Counted from the stretch's first letter, positions 9,047-17,038 are shown. The stretch is 64,000 nucleotides of DNA from JAYREN01 sp963663375 (GCA_963663375.1 OY760195.1:1736001-1800000), one strand, 5' to 3'. The notes: generated by a model from the letters alone, not told the origin. Translations and numbers: made by a program.

Positions 9047-9060
9047 GGAGATCCTCCGGT

Positions 9061-10014
9061 TCAGAGCTGCTTGTGGATGCGCTTCACCACGAAACGTGGC
9101 CGATCGCGCACTTCCTGATAGATGCGGCCGATGTATTCGCCCAGCAGGCCAAAAGCCACGAACTGCGCGCCCACGAAGAAGAAGAGGATGGCGAAGAGGG
9201 TGAATACGCCCCCCACGGTGCCTGCGGGATTCACGAAGCGGTAGATCACCAGCCCGACGAAGAGCAGGAAGCCCAGGAGCGCGATGAGCACCCCCAGCAC
9301 GCTGAGCATCTGGAGGGGCAGGAGACTGAAGCTGGTGAGCAGGTCGAACTGGAGATTGATGAGTTTCCAGAGCCCGTACTTGCTCTCGCCCGCCGCCCGT
9401 TCGGCGTGGGCCACGGGGACTTCCGTAATGCGCTTGGCGAAGGAGTTGGCCAGGGCCGGGATGAAGCTGCTGCGCTCCTTGCACTGGAGCATGGCGTCCA
9501 CGATCTCCCGACGGTAGGCCCGCAGCATGCAGCCGTAGTCGTTGAGCCTGACGCCCGTGGTCTTGCGGGTCACTGCGTTCACGATCTTGCTGGGCAGGGT
9601 GCGGAAGAGGCTGTCGTTGTCCATGCGCCCCTGACGCCAGCCGCCGACCACATCGAAGCCTTCGTCGATCTTGGCCACCAGCTTGGGGATCTCTTCGGGG
9701 GGATTCTGCAGGTCGGCGTCCAGGGTCACGATGACCTCCCCTGCCACGATGGAGAAGGCCCCGAAAATGGCGCTGTGCTGGCCATAGTTCCGGTTGAACT
9801 CCACCACCGAGACGCGAGGCTCCGTCTCGGCGATGGCCTGGAGCAGCTCCAGGCTGCGATCTCGGCTGCCATCGTCGGTGAAGATCACCTCCCAGCCCCG
9901 GTCCGGATTCGGAAAGGCCTCGTTGAGCACCCTGGAGAGCCGCTCCCAGAGGACGGGGATGTTTTCTTCCTCATTGAAGATAGGGATGACGATGCTCAGG
10001 TAGGGGTTCTTCAT
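9061..10014 (-). CDS. GT2-family membrane glycosyltransferase (ArnC/GtrB/DPM1-like)
   Basis: Likely transfers a sugar from a nucleotide donor to polyprenyl phosphate at the inner membrane, for LPS or other glycan modification. 317 aa. The GT-A domain has SIVIPIFNEEENIPVL, FTDDGSRDRSLE and the metal-binding DADLQNPPEEIPKL. Two C-terminal membrane helices (LPLQMLSVLGVLIALLGFL and a second around VGGVFTLFAILFFFVGAQF) are typical of GtrB/ArnC. The ATG at 10014 has GGAG eight bases upstream; an in-frame ATG at 10035 is possible. It diverges from the response regulator across 55 bp and leads into the beta-CASP gene. Confidence 0.9.
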   Translation of the reverse strand: MKNPYLSIVIPIFNEEENIPVLWERLSRVLNEAFPNPDRGWEVIFTDDGSRDRSLELLQAIAETEPRVSVVEFNRNYGQHSAIFGAFSIVAGEVIVTLDADLQNPPEEIPKLVAKIDEGFDVVGGWRQGRMDNDSLFRTLPSKIVNAVTRKTTGVRLNDYGCMLRAYRREIVDAMLQCKERSSFIPALANSFAKRITEVPVAHAERAAGESKYGLWKLINLQFDLLTSFSLLPLQMLSVLGVLIALLGFLLFVGLVIYRFVNPAGTVGGVFTLFAILFFFVGAQFVAFGLLGEYIGRIYQEVRDRPRFVVKRIHKQL

Positions 10015-10069
10015 TGGGCAGGCTCCGATTCCCATTCTAGCGCTAGGATTTCTTCTACTTGGAGCCTCC

Positions 10070-10789
10070 ATGCCCGAACCCCGGATCCTTTTGGTCGAAG
10101 ACGAACTGAGCCTTGCCGAAGGCATCAAGCTCAATCTGGAAATGGAGGGCCTGCCCTGCGAGTGGACCACCCGCGGGGATGACGCCCTCAAGCGCATCCT
10201 CCAGGACAAGTACGACTTGGTGATCCTGGACGTGATGCTGCCCGGCATGGACGGTTTCTCTGTCTGCGAGCGGGTGCGGGACGCCAAGAACTTCACGCCC
10301 ATCCTCTTCCTCACCGCCAAGAACACCGAGGATGACCGGGTGCACGGTTTCGAGACCGGCGGCGACGACTACCTGGGCAAGCCCTTCCAGGTGCGTGAAC
10401 TGCTGCTGAGGGTGCGGGCCATCCTTCGGCGAGAGTCCTGGTACCGGAACCGCTCCATGGTCGGCCGCCAGAAGTTTGGCGAGCATTGGGTGGACTTCGA
10501 GAACTTCTGCGGAGAAGGCCCAGGGGGAGCCTTTCAGTTGGGCGTGAAGGAATGCATGATCCTCAAGCTCCTGATGGAGAGGCCCAACCAGGTCGTCAGC
10601 CGCACCGAGATCCTGGACAAGGTCTGGGGCGATGAGACCTTTCCCACCACTCGCACCGTGGACAACTTCATCGTTCGCATCCGCCGGGCCATGGAGCTCG
10701 ATGCCCACCATCCGCGATGGGTCCACACCGTGCGCAGCGTGGGCTACACCTTCGATCCTGAGGGCAGGCAGCGGAAGGGCGAAGAGTAG
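10070..10789 (+). CDS. OmpR/PhoB-type response regulator
   Basis: Two-component transcription factor. 239 aa. The receiver (about 1-120) has acidic residues E10/D11, the phospho-acceptor D54 in DLVILDVMLPGMDG, a TAKN loop and DDYLGKPF. The C-terminal winged helix has VKECMILKLLMERPNQVVSRTEILDKVWG and TVDNFIVRIRRAME, ending VRSVGYTFD. No histidine kinase gene adjoins it, so its partner is elsewhere. It is followed after 5 bp by a CAP-domain gene, so the two form a transcription unit. Confidence 0.93.
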   Translation: MPEPRILLVEDELSLAEGIKLNLEMEGLPCEWTTRGDDALKRILQDKYDLVILDVMLPGMDGFSVCERVRDAKNFTPILFLTAKNTEDDRVHGFETGGDDYLGKPFQVRELLLRVRAILRRESWYRNRSMVGRQKFGEHWVDFENFCGEGPGGAFQLGVKECMILKLLMERPNQVVSRTEILDKVWGDETFPTTRTVDNFIVRIRRAMELDAHHPRWVHTVRSVGYTFDPEGRQRKGEE

Positions 10790-10794
10790 ATCCC

Positions 10795-11433
10795 ATGGCG
10801 GGGATGGTGGTGATTCCATTCATTCTCATCCCCGCCCTGTGGGCCGCGCCGCCGGCCCCGCTCTCGCCGGAATACCCCAAGGCCTCGGCCCACGAATTGG
10901 CCGTGGTGAAGGAACTCTCTTGGGCCCGCACGGCCCCCCGAGAATATGCGCAGTTCCTGCGGGAGCTGCGGCCGTTCTATGAAGGAAAGAGATTCAAGCG
11001 GTCAAATCTTTCCGTCATCACAGAGGAAGGTCCCGCCGCCCTGGAGGAGGCCATCGCCTACCTCGAAAAGGCCAAGCCCATCGGTCCCCTCCGGTGGAAC
11101 GAGGGTCTTTCCCGAGCCGCCCGGGATCACGTGCGCGACCAGGGCCGCACCCGCGAAACGGGCCACAGGGGCACCACCGGCTCCACCCTCCAGCAGCGGC
11201 TTCACAGGCATGGTTTGCCCCTCTCCTCCTACGGAGAGGTGATCACTTACAGTCTGGAATCGCCCCGCATGACCGCCATCCAGCTGCTCATCGACGATGG
11301 CGTAGCCAACCGCGGCCACCGTCACCTCATCTTCAACCCGGGTTTTCATGTGGCCGGTGCCGCCACGGGCCCCCACCAGGAATTCGAGGCGATGACCGTG
11401 GTGGATCTCGCGGACGGATTTACGGGGAACTAG
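10795..11433 (+). CDS. Secreted CAP-domain (SCP/PR-1-like) protein
   Basis: 212 aa exported protein of the CAP superfamily, whose bacterial members are mostly of unknown function. An N-terminal hydrophobic signal (MVVIPFILIPALWAAPPAP) precedes the CAP fold: ELSWARTAPREYAQFL, LRWNEGLSRAARDHVRDQG, a TGHRG histidine, SYGEVITYS and the terminal GHRHLIFNPGFHVAGAATG. Start is ATG at 10795 (ATG at 10804 is possible). It sits 5 bp behind an orphan response regulator, suggesting regulated export. Its stop shares CTAG with the stop of the convergent MglA-kinase gene. Confidence 0.85.
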   Translation: MAGMVVIPFILIPALWAAPPAPLSPEYPKASAHELAVVKELSWARTAPREYAQFLRELRPFYEGKRFKRSNLSVITEEGPAALEEAIAYLEKAKPIGPLRWNEGLSRAARDHVRDQGRTRETGHRGTTGSTLQQRLHRHGLPLSSYGEVITYSLESPRMTAIQLLIDDGVANRGHRHLIFNPGFHVAGAATGPHQEFEAMTVVDLADGFTGN

Positions 11434-13781
11434 AGCAAGCTTCCCAAGGCCTGCTTGAGCTTCTTGAGATCGAAGGGCTTGCCCAGATGGGGCAGCTTCC
11501 ACTGCTCCATGAAGGTGCGCGTCTCGGGATCTAAGGAATCGCCCGTGGTGAAGATGATCTTAGAGGCCATTCCCGGCCGGTTCTCGCGGATCCAGTCGAA
11601 GAACTGGAACCCGCTCACCCCCGGCATGCGCACATCGGAAACGATGAGATCGTACTGGTCCATTTGCAGTTTCTGGATGGCCTCTGCGGCCAACCCGCAG
11701 GCGGTGACCTGGCAGCCCCAGGCATCCAGAGCATCCTCCATGCACTGGAGCAGGATGGCCTCGTCATCCACGACCAGGATCTTCTTCCCGCTGAGGGAAG
11801 GGTTGGGGTCGGCGGTGGGAGCGGCATCGGGCATGGGCAACTCCACGAGAAAGGCATTCCCGACTCCATCCTGACTGCGGACGGAAACCCGGCCGCCATG
11901 GGCCCGGGCCACGGCGGCGACCGTGCAGAGCCCCAGGGACTCGATGTCGGTGGCTCCAGCCAGATCGAAGACGCGGCCCTTTTCGGGTTCTGGGATGGCG
12001 GGCCCCGTGTCCTGGCTCACGACCTGGAGCAGATTTCCCACGAGCCTCGTGCCCACGCGCACACGCTTGACGGTGGATTTCACCGCCGCAAAGATCCCGC
12101 TGCGGAAGAGATTCACCATCGCCTCACGGATCTGATCAGGATCCAGCCCGCACTCGGGGATGCTGGGATCGAGGGTGAAATCCATGGCCACACCCGCGGC
12201 GACGGCCTCGCCTTCCACCCGCTTGCCCGCCTCCTGGACCAGGAGGTTCACGTTGCTGAGCTCGAGCCTGGGCGAGGAGGGCGAAAGCACCATGAGCAGG
12301 GGGCGCAGCAGGTTCTGGGCCCCGTCCACGGCCTGCAGCAGACGGGTGAGGCGAGCCCGCTGATCCGGATCCTGGATCGTTTCGAGGAGCAGGCTCTTCT
12401 GCATCAGGACCGGGCCCAGCCGGTTGGTCAACTCGTGGAAGAGCGGGGGCATGATCCGCACGAGACTGGAGCTGGTCTCCGCATGTTCCAGCTTGCGCTC
12501 CAGCGTGCGCTGCTCGCCCATGTCCCGCACCAGGGCCGAGAAGGCCAGTACGCGGTCATCGCTGCCGCGGATGGGGGCATAGGTGATGGAAACGGGGAAC
12601 TCCTGGCCCCCCTTCCGGAGACGTACGCTGGGAACATCGCGAACGATCTGCCCCTTGGAGACCTGGGCGATGGCCTGTTCCAGCTCTCCGGCCCGGGCCG
12701 GGGGAATGAGCTGCTGGAAGGCGTGGCCCACGATCTCGCTGCGGGGGTAGCCAAAGATCCGCTCCGCCGCGGCATTCCAGGTCAGGATGCGCCCGTCGTG
12801 GCCGAAGGAGATGATGGCCTCGGCCACGCTCTGGATGAGGCCTTCCAGGTAGCGCCGGGTCTTGAGGTTGTCCTGGTTCGCGCGCTCCAGCTGGCCCATG
12901 AGCACGGCGGTCTCTTCGCCCTTCTTCTCCAGGGCCTCCTTGGTCTGCTTCAGTTCGCTGTAGAGGCGGGCCGTCTCCATGTTGGATTTGAGGGCGTCTT
13001 CCAGCAGATCCTGGGCATCCGCCACCTTACCGGGCGCCAGATCCGCCACGCTCACGTTGCTGTGGCGAAGCACGGTGCTCTCAGGCTGCGCCAAGGGCGG
13101 CTGATCCGGGGGCGGCAGTTCCCGCATGCTGGAACGGATGTTGGTCTCGATGAGATTCAGCATCTCGTCGAAGTCCTTGATCTTCTTGTCCAGGTGGTAC
13201 TTCTTGAAGGTGGAACCCACCGTGTCCTTGGTGATGGACAGGAAAGTCTCCAGCACCCCCGCGCCCTTGGGGGCAATGGCCTCGAAGAAGGGCACCGAAC
13301 GGAAATTGAGGCGCCGGTTCATCACGCCCACGGGCATGGCATCGGCCAGATCCCGCTTGTTGTACTGCAGCACGAAGGGAATCTGCTTGATGTTCAGGCG
13401 GTTCGCATTGAGGTTGTGGTAGAGATTCGACAGCGAATCCACGTTCTCCTGCATCTTGGCTTCGCTGGAGTCCGCCACGAAGACCACCCCATCGGCGCCC
13501 CCCAGCACCACCCGGCGGCTGGCATCGTACTGCACCTGGCCCGGTACCGTGTAGATCTGCAGATGGATGGCGTTGCCGTAGATGTACCCCAGGTTGATGG
13601 GCAGCAGATCGAAAAAGAGGGTGCGATCCTCCTGGGTGTTGACGGAGAACAACTCGCCCCGCTGCACTTCCTGACACATGGAGTGCAGCGCTTGGAGATT
13701 GGTCGTCTTGCCGGACAGGCCCGGGCCGTAGTAGACCAGCTTCAGCAGGATCTCGTTGGCGCGCGTATTGAATTGGACCAT
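11430..13781 (-). CDS. MglA-type Ras-like GTPase fused to PAS, histidine kinase and receiver domains
   Basis: 783 aa single polypeptide with an unusual order. Residues 1-195 form an MglA GTPase: P-loop GPGLSGKTT (19-27), NTQEDRTLFFDLLP, the MglA-style switch TVPGQVQYDASR (T78-R89) and NKRD (141-144). A coiled-coil linker (about 255-315) leads to a PAS domain (about 320-430, VAEAIISFGHDGRILTWNAAAERIFGY split across it). Next comes a kinase core with a candidate phospho-histidine in LFHELTNRLGP. The ATP-binding domain looks eroded (DTGPAIPEPEKG in place of DxGxGI). A C-terminal receiver has D716 in LIVSDVRMPG and K in GKPFD. Likely a cytoplasmic switch coupling GTPase state to phosphotransfer. 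No mglB is adjacent. Confidence 0.92.
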   Translation of the reverse strand: MVQFNTRANEILLKLVYYGPGLSGKTTNLQALHSMCQEVQRGELFSVNTQEDRTLFFDLLPINLGYIYGNAIHLQIYTVPGQVQYDASRRVVLGGADGVVFVADSSEAKMQENVDSLSNLYHNLNANRLNIKQIPFVLQYNKRDLADAMPVGVMNRRLNFRSVPFFEAIAPKGAGVLETFLSITKDTVGSTFKKYHLDKKIKDFDEMLNLIETNIRSSMRELPPPDQPPLAQPESTVLRHSNVSVADLAPGKVADAQDLLEDALKSNMETARLYSELKQTKEALEKKGEETAVLMGQLERANQDNLKTRRYLEGLIQSVAEAIISFGHDGRILTWNAAAERIFGYPRSEIVGHAFQQLIPPARAGELEQAIAQVSKGQIVRDVPSVRLRKGGQEFPVSITYAPIRGSDDRVLAFSALVRDMGEQRTLERKLEHAETSSSLVRIMPPLFHELTNRLGPVLMQKSLLLETIQDPDQRARLTRLLQAVDGAQNLLRPLLMVLSPSSPRLELSNVNLLVQEAGKRVEGEAVAAGVAMDFTLDPSIPECGLDPDQIREAMVNLFRSGIFAAVKSTVKRVRVGTRLVGNLLQVVSQDTGPAIPEPEKGRVFDLAGATDIESLGLCTVAAVARAHGGRVSVRSQDGVGNAFLVELPMPDAAPTADPNPSLSGKKILVVDDEAILLQCMEDALDAWGCQVTACGLAAEAIQKLQMDQYDLIVSDVRMPGVSGFQFFDWIRENRPGMASKIIFTTGDSLDPETRTFMEQWKLPHLGKPFDLKKLKQALGSLL

Positions 13782-13894
13782 GAGGCGAAGTCCCGGGATA
13801 TGCGATTAGCCTACCAGGATTTTTCCGACCTGCCGGGGGTCTCGGAACCCCGCGAGTCGCCATGTTAGAATTCGCCCGGCCTTCCCTGTGCCGA

Positions 13895-13919
13895 AGCCCC
13901 GCGAGGGGCTCATTTTCAT
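13895..13919 (+). other. Short GC hairpin with T-rich 3' flank in the uppS leader
   Basis: AGCCCC, GCGA tetraloop and GGGGCT (13895-13910) are followed by CATTTTCATA. It could be an attenuator or a weak terminator at the head of the uppS leader. The six-bp stem and broken T-run make this tentative. Confidence 0.35.
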
Positions 13920-13939
13920 ACTCCCTGGAGATTTCGCCT

Positions 13940-13999
13940 TTGAGCCGTTCGGGCTATTTCGTTGCCAAATTTTGGGTACGCCCTGTGGGGGGGCGATGA
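13940..13999 (+). CDS. Candidate leader ORF 0 (most decayed uppS-start copy)
   Basis: A 19-codon frame from TTG (LSRSGYFVAKFWVRPVGGR, stop) has GGAG about ten bases upstream. Its TGA overlaps the ATG of leader ORF 1 as ATGA. The DNA aligns loosely with the two clearer copies downstream: S at position 2, VA at positions 8-9, and a GGTACGCCCTGTGGGG stretch matching their hairpin left arm. It may be a third, degraded copy or coincidence. Coding is not demonstrated. Confidence 0.25.
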   Translation: MSRSGYFVAKFWVRPVGGR

Positions 14000-14103
14000 G
14001 CGTGCCGCCCCATGTCGCGATCATCTTCTCGGTATGCCCTGCGGGCATACGCGAGACCTCCACGAGAAGCGGCTTAGATGCTCGAGCAGAGGGACCGCTA
14101 TGA
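13996..14103 (+). CDS. Leader ORF 1: truncated copy of the uppS start
   Basis: A 35-codon frame beginning MSVPPHVAIIFSVC, almost the N-terminus of UppS (MSVPTHVAIIMDGN). It then diverges into a hairpin-forming stretch and stops. A G-run precedes the ATG. Its TGA overlaps the next ATG as ATGA (14100-14103), the arrangement of translational coupling. It lacks every UppS catalytic element beyond residue 10, so it cannot be a working enzyme. It is either a regulatory leader peptide or a remnant of tandem duplication. Confidence 0.45.
   Translation: MSVPPHVAIIFSVCPAGIRETSTRSGLDARAEGPL
14027..14056 (+). repeat. Hairpin in leader ORF 1
   Basis: TCTCGGTATGCCC pairs with GGGCATACGCGAGA with a single bulged base across a minimal loop. 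The same structure recurs 104 bp downstream with different paired bases in the upper stem. Confidence 0.7.
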
Positions 14104-14210
14104 GTGTGTCGACCCACGTCGCCATCATTATCTCGGTATGCACCGCCTGCATACGCGAGACCTCAGCACCATGCGCTTCGGCGCGTGATCTGAGCGGGGT
14201 AACCCTGTGA
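14100..14210 (+). CDS. Leader ORF 2: second truncated copy of the uppS start
   Basis: A 36-codon frame MSVSTHVAIIISVC... with AGAGGGA before its ATG. Its first eleven codons match uppS almost base for base. A hairpin segment and a second stem with a TTCG tetraloop (around 14171-14190) follow, and its TGA overlaps the uppS GTG as GTGA (14207-14210). The copies lie 104 and 107 bp apart, in different frames from one another, each stop coupled to the next start. Function unproven. Confidence 0.45.
   Translation: MSVSTHVAIIISVCTACIRETSAPCASARDLSGVTL
14131..14160 (+). repeat. Hairpin in leader ORF 2
   Basis: TCTCGGTATGCA pairs with TGCATACGCGAGA around a CCGCC loop. Relative to the ORF 1 hairpin, the upper stem differs on both arms, so pairing is kept, as in covariation. 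Confidence 0.7.
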
Positions 14211-14893
14211 GTGTCCCGACCCACGTCGCCATCATTATGGACGGCAACGGCCGATGGGCAGCGCAGCGGGGGTGGGCTCGGATCAAGGGGCACAAGGAGG
14301 GCGTGCGGGCGGTGGAGGATGTGCTGGAAGCGGCGGTGGACGAGGGCATTCGCCACCTCTCCCTTTACGCCTTCAGCACCGAGAACTGGAAACGCCCCAG
14401 CCTCGAAGTCTCGGCCCTCATGGCCCTGCTGCGGATGTACCTCCGGATGTTCCTGCCCAAGCTCAAGCGGAAGGGCATCCGGTTCCACCATCTGGGCTCT
14501 CTCGAGGGGCTGCCCGAGGGCATCCAGCGGGATATTCGATGGCTGGAAGAAGCTACGGCCGATCACACCCGCATGGTCTTTCACATGGCCGTCAACTACG
14601 GCAGCCGCCTGGAGATCGTCCAGGCCACCCGCCGCTGCGTGGAAGACGGGCTCCGCCCCGAGGAGATCACGGAAGAAACCCTGGCCGCCCGCCTCTGGAC
14701 CGCCGGAACCCCCGATGTGGATCTGCTCATCCGCACCTCGGGCGAGCAGCGGATTTCCAATTTCCTGCTCTGGCAAGCCGCCTACGCGGAGTTCTATATC
14801 ACCGAATGCCTGTGGCCCGATTTCCGCGGGCCGCAACTGCATGAAGCCCTGGCCGCCTTCGCCCACCGCGAGCGCCGCTTCGGCGGAATCTGA
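14207..14893 (+). CDS. uppS: Isoprenyl transferase (undecaprenyl diphosphate synthase)
   Basis: Condenses isopentenyl diphosphate onto farnesyl diphosphate to make the C55 lipid carrier for peptidoglycan and LPS. 228 aa. HVAIIMDGNGRWA holds the catalytic aspartate D12. GHKEGVRAVEDVLEAA, LSLYAFSTENWKRP, MAVNYGSRLEI and PDVDLLIRTSGEQRISNFL with the C-terminal Arg/Ser cluster are diagnostic. The start is GTG at 14207, preceded by GAGCGGGG and overlapped by the stop of leader ORF 2. It heads uppS-cdsA-dxr-rseP, a classical envelope-precursor operon. Confidence 0.96.
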   Translation: MSVPTHVAIIMDGNGRWAAQRGWARIKGHKEGVRAVEDVLEAAVDEGIRHLSLYAFSTENWKRPSLEVSALMALLRMYLRMFLPKLKRKGIRFHHLGSLEGLPEGIQRDIRWLEEATADHTRMVFHMAVNYGSRLEIVQATRRCVEDGLRPEEITEETLAARLWTAGTPDVDLLIRTSGEQRISNFLLWQAAYAEFYITECLWPDFRGPQLHEALAAFAHRERRFGGI

Positions 14894-14905
14894 ACGAGGA
14901 GCCCC

Positions 14906-15811
14906 ATGAGCACCGCCGCCCCCCGCACCTTCGACAAAGGCAATCTGGCCCTCAGGCTCGGCTCCACGGCCGTTTTCGGCGTCCTCTTCTTCACCCTGCT
15001 CTACTTCGGCGAACGGCCCTGGGCCAAGCTCGCCTGGTTCGCCTTCATGGCGGCGGCGCTCGTCATGGGCATTCGCGAGATGTGCCTCATCGCCCGCAAG
15101 ATCGGTCACCGCCCCTCCATCCTGGCCGCCAGCCTCGTGGGCCTGGGTTTCCTGACGCACTTCTACCTGACGGCCGGCGATGTTCTGAGCGCTACGGACC
15201 CGCTGCCCCTCTGGCTGGTGCTGGCCGGGGGCGGCATGGTCATCCACTTCGGCGCCCTCCTCTTCCACAAGGATCCCCTGGAGAACGCCCTCTCCAGCCA
15301 GGCCATCACCTGGCTTTCCGCCCTCTACATGGGCCTGGGCGCGGGCTTCATGGTGAAGCTCTTCATGTTCAGCAGCACCACCCTGAGCAACACCGGCGCA
15401 CGGCTGATCCTGGCCCTGCTGGTCATCGTGTGGTTCGGTGATACCGGCGCCTATTTCCTGGGCAGCGCCTTCGGCAAGCACAAGCTGGCCCCCAAGGTGA
15501 GCCCCAAGAAGAGCTGGGAAGGCGCCCTGGGCAATGTGCTGGGCAACCTGGGCGGCGCCTTCCTCATGCGCGCCTTCGTCTGCACCGAGTGGACCCCCGT
15601 GGATGCCATCGCCATTGGCCTGCTGCTGGGCCTCGTGGGCCAGCTGGGCGATCTGGTGGAGAGCACCTGGAAGCGCAGCGCGGGCGTGAAGGATTCCAAT
15701 ATCGGCATCTCCATCCCCGGCCACGGGGGCATGCTGGACCGCGTGGACAGCCTGGTCTTCGCCGCGCCGGTGCTGTATGCGTACGTGCATTTCGTGCATG
15801 GGTTGAACTGA
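14906..15811 (+). CDS. cdsA: Phosphatidate cytidylyltransferase
   Basis: Integral inner-membrane enzyme making CDP-diacylglycerol from phosphatidate and CTP, the entry to phospholipid synthesis. 301 aa with about seven to eight hydrophobic segments. The C-terminal family signature is intact: STWKRSAGVKDSNIGISIPG followed by HGGMLDRVDSL. KHKLAPKVSPKKSWEGALGN is also typical. GAGGA precedes the ATG by seven bases. It starts 12 bp after uppS, and its TGA overlaps the dxr ATG by one base. Confidence 0.95.
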   Translation: MSTAAPRTFDKGNLALRLGSTAVFGVLFFTLLYFGERPWAKLAWFAFMAAALVMGIREMCLIARKIGHRPSILAASLVGLGFLTHFYLTAGDVLSATDPLPLWLVLAGGGMVIHFGALLFHKDPLENALSSQAITWLSALYMGLGAGFMVKLFMFSSTTLSNTGARLILALLVIVWFGDTGAYFLGSAFGKHKLAPKVSPKKSWEGALGNVLGNLGGAFLMRAFVCTEWTPVDAIAIGLLLGLVGQLGDLVESTWKRSAGVKDSNIGISIPGHGGMLDRVDSLVFAAPVLYAYVHFVHGLN

Positions 15812-16980
15812 TGGAGCAGCCTGCTCGGATGCGGCGCCTGGCGATTCTCGGGGCCACGGGGTCCATCGGCACCTCCACGCTGGATGTGGTGGAGGCCCAT
15901 CCGGATCGATTAACGGTGGTGGCGCTGGCAGCGGGGCGCAATCGGGAGCTGCTGCTGCGGCAGTGCGAACAGTTCCGCCCCACCTGTGTCTCCGTGGCCG
16001 AGGCGGAAGATGCCGCCTGGTTGACGACTCAGCTCAGCTATCGCCCCGCGATCCATCACGGCGCGGAGGGCCTTCTGGCCTGTGCCCTGCACCCGGAGGC
16101 CGACACGGTGGTGGCGGCGGTGGTGGGCGCGACGGGACTGGCCTCCACGGAGGCGGCCCTGCGGGCGGGGCGGCGGGTCGGTGTGGCCAACAAGGAATCC
16201 CTAGTGGTGGGCGGCGCCCTGATGCTGAAGGCCCTCCAGGAGGGCGGCGGCGAACTGCTGCCCATCGATTCCGAGCACGCGGCCCTCCATCAGCTCCTGG
16301 CGGATCGTCCCGTTGAGACCATCCGCGAGGTGCGCATCACCGCCAGCGGCGGCCCCTTTCGCGAGTGGCCCCTGGCGCGCATCCGTGCCGCCTCGGTGGA
16401 GGAGGCCCTCAACCATCCCACCTGGAAGATGGGCCCCAAGATCACAATCGATAGCGCCACCCTGATGAACAAGGGCCTGGAGGTCATCGAGGCCGCCGTG
16501 CTTTTCGGCCTTTCGCCCGACCAGATCCAGGTGACCATCCATCCCCAGAGCCAGGTCCACGCCATGGCGGGGTTCACCGATGGCAGCTACCAGCTGCAGG
16601 TCTGCGCCAACGACATGAAGCTGCCCATCCAGTACGCCCTGCTCTGGCCCCAGCGAGTGCCGGGCCCCGTGGCCCCCTACGACTGGGATCTCGCCCGGTC
16701 CTGGACCTTCGACGCCCCGGATCTGGAGCGTTTCCCCTGTCTGGCCCTGGCCTATGCGGCCCTCCGGGACGGAGGCAGCGCCCCCGCCATCCTCAACGCC
16801 GCCAACGAAGAGGCCGTGGCCGCCTTCCTGGGGGGCCGAATCGGTTTCTGGGATATCCAGGCCTGCGTGGCAGACACCCTGGCCGCCCTTCCCGGCGAGG
16901 AAGTTCGAAGCCTCGGACAGGTCATGGAGATCGATCGGAAGGCCAGGGAGCGGGCACGGGGTTGGATCGGGCGCCCCTGA
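15811..16980 (+). CDS. dxr: 1-deoxy-D-xylulose-5-phosphate reductoisomerase
   Basis: Converts DXP to 2-C-methyl-D-erythritol 4-phosphate with NADPH, the committed step of the MEP isoprenoid pathway that feeds UppS. 389 aa. The NADPH-binding GATGSIGTSTLDVV is near the N-terminus. ANKESLVVGGALM, the metal-binding PIDSEHAALHQLL, ASGGPFREW, HPTWKMGPKITIDSATLMNK and ILNAANEEAVAAFL follow. The start is the ATG overlapping the cdsA stop (TGATG), implying coupled translation. Confidence 0.96.
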   Translation: MEQPARMRRLAILGATGSIGTSTLDVVEAHPDRLTVVALAAGRNRELLLRQCEQFRPTCVSVAEAEDAAWLTTQLSYRPAIHHGAEGLLACALHPEADTVVAAVVGATGLASTEAALRAGRRVGVANKESLVVGGALMLKALQEGGGELLPIDSEHAALHQLLADRPVETIREVRITASGGPFREWPLARIRAASVEEALNHPTWKMGPKITIDSATLMNKGLEVIEAAVLFGLSPDQIQVTIHPQSQVHAMAGFTDGSYQLQVCANDMKLPIQYALLWPQRVPGPVAPYDWDLARSWTFDAPDLERFPCLALAYAALRDGGSAPAILNAANEEAVAAFLGGRIGFWDIQACVADTLAALPGEEVRSLGQVMEIDRKARERARGWIGRP

Positions 16981-16996
16981 TATCCTGATCCCCACC

Positions 16997-17017
16997 GCCC
17001 GCCGCCCCACGGCGGGC
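16997..17017 (+). other. GC hairpin between dxr and rseP
   Basis: GCCCGCCG, five-base loop and CGGCGGGC form a perfect 8-bp stem in the 58-bp gap. It lacks a T-run, so it is more likely a processing or partial-attenuation structure than a full terminator. Confidence 0.45.
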
Positions 17018-17038
17018 CTCTCGTCTGCAAGGATCCGC

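Noticed and set aside
7649..9484. 611-residue N-terminally extended form of the beta-CASP hydrolase
   Set aside because: The extra N-terminus overlaps the GT2 gene in another frame and has no homology; ATG 9046 has a strong Shine-Dalgarno and begins the fold.
13888..14210. uppS frameshifted into pieces (pseudogene)
   Set aside because: The full uppS follows intact with its own start; the upstream pieces repeat only its first ten or eleven codons, so they are extra copies, not fragments of a broken gene.
14021..15799. 592-codon open frame antisense to uppS-cdsA
   Set aside because: Low-complexity His/Gly/Glu-rich translation without motifs, lying opposite well-defined genes.
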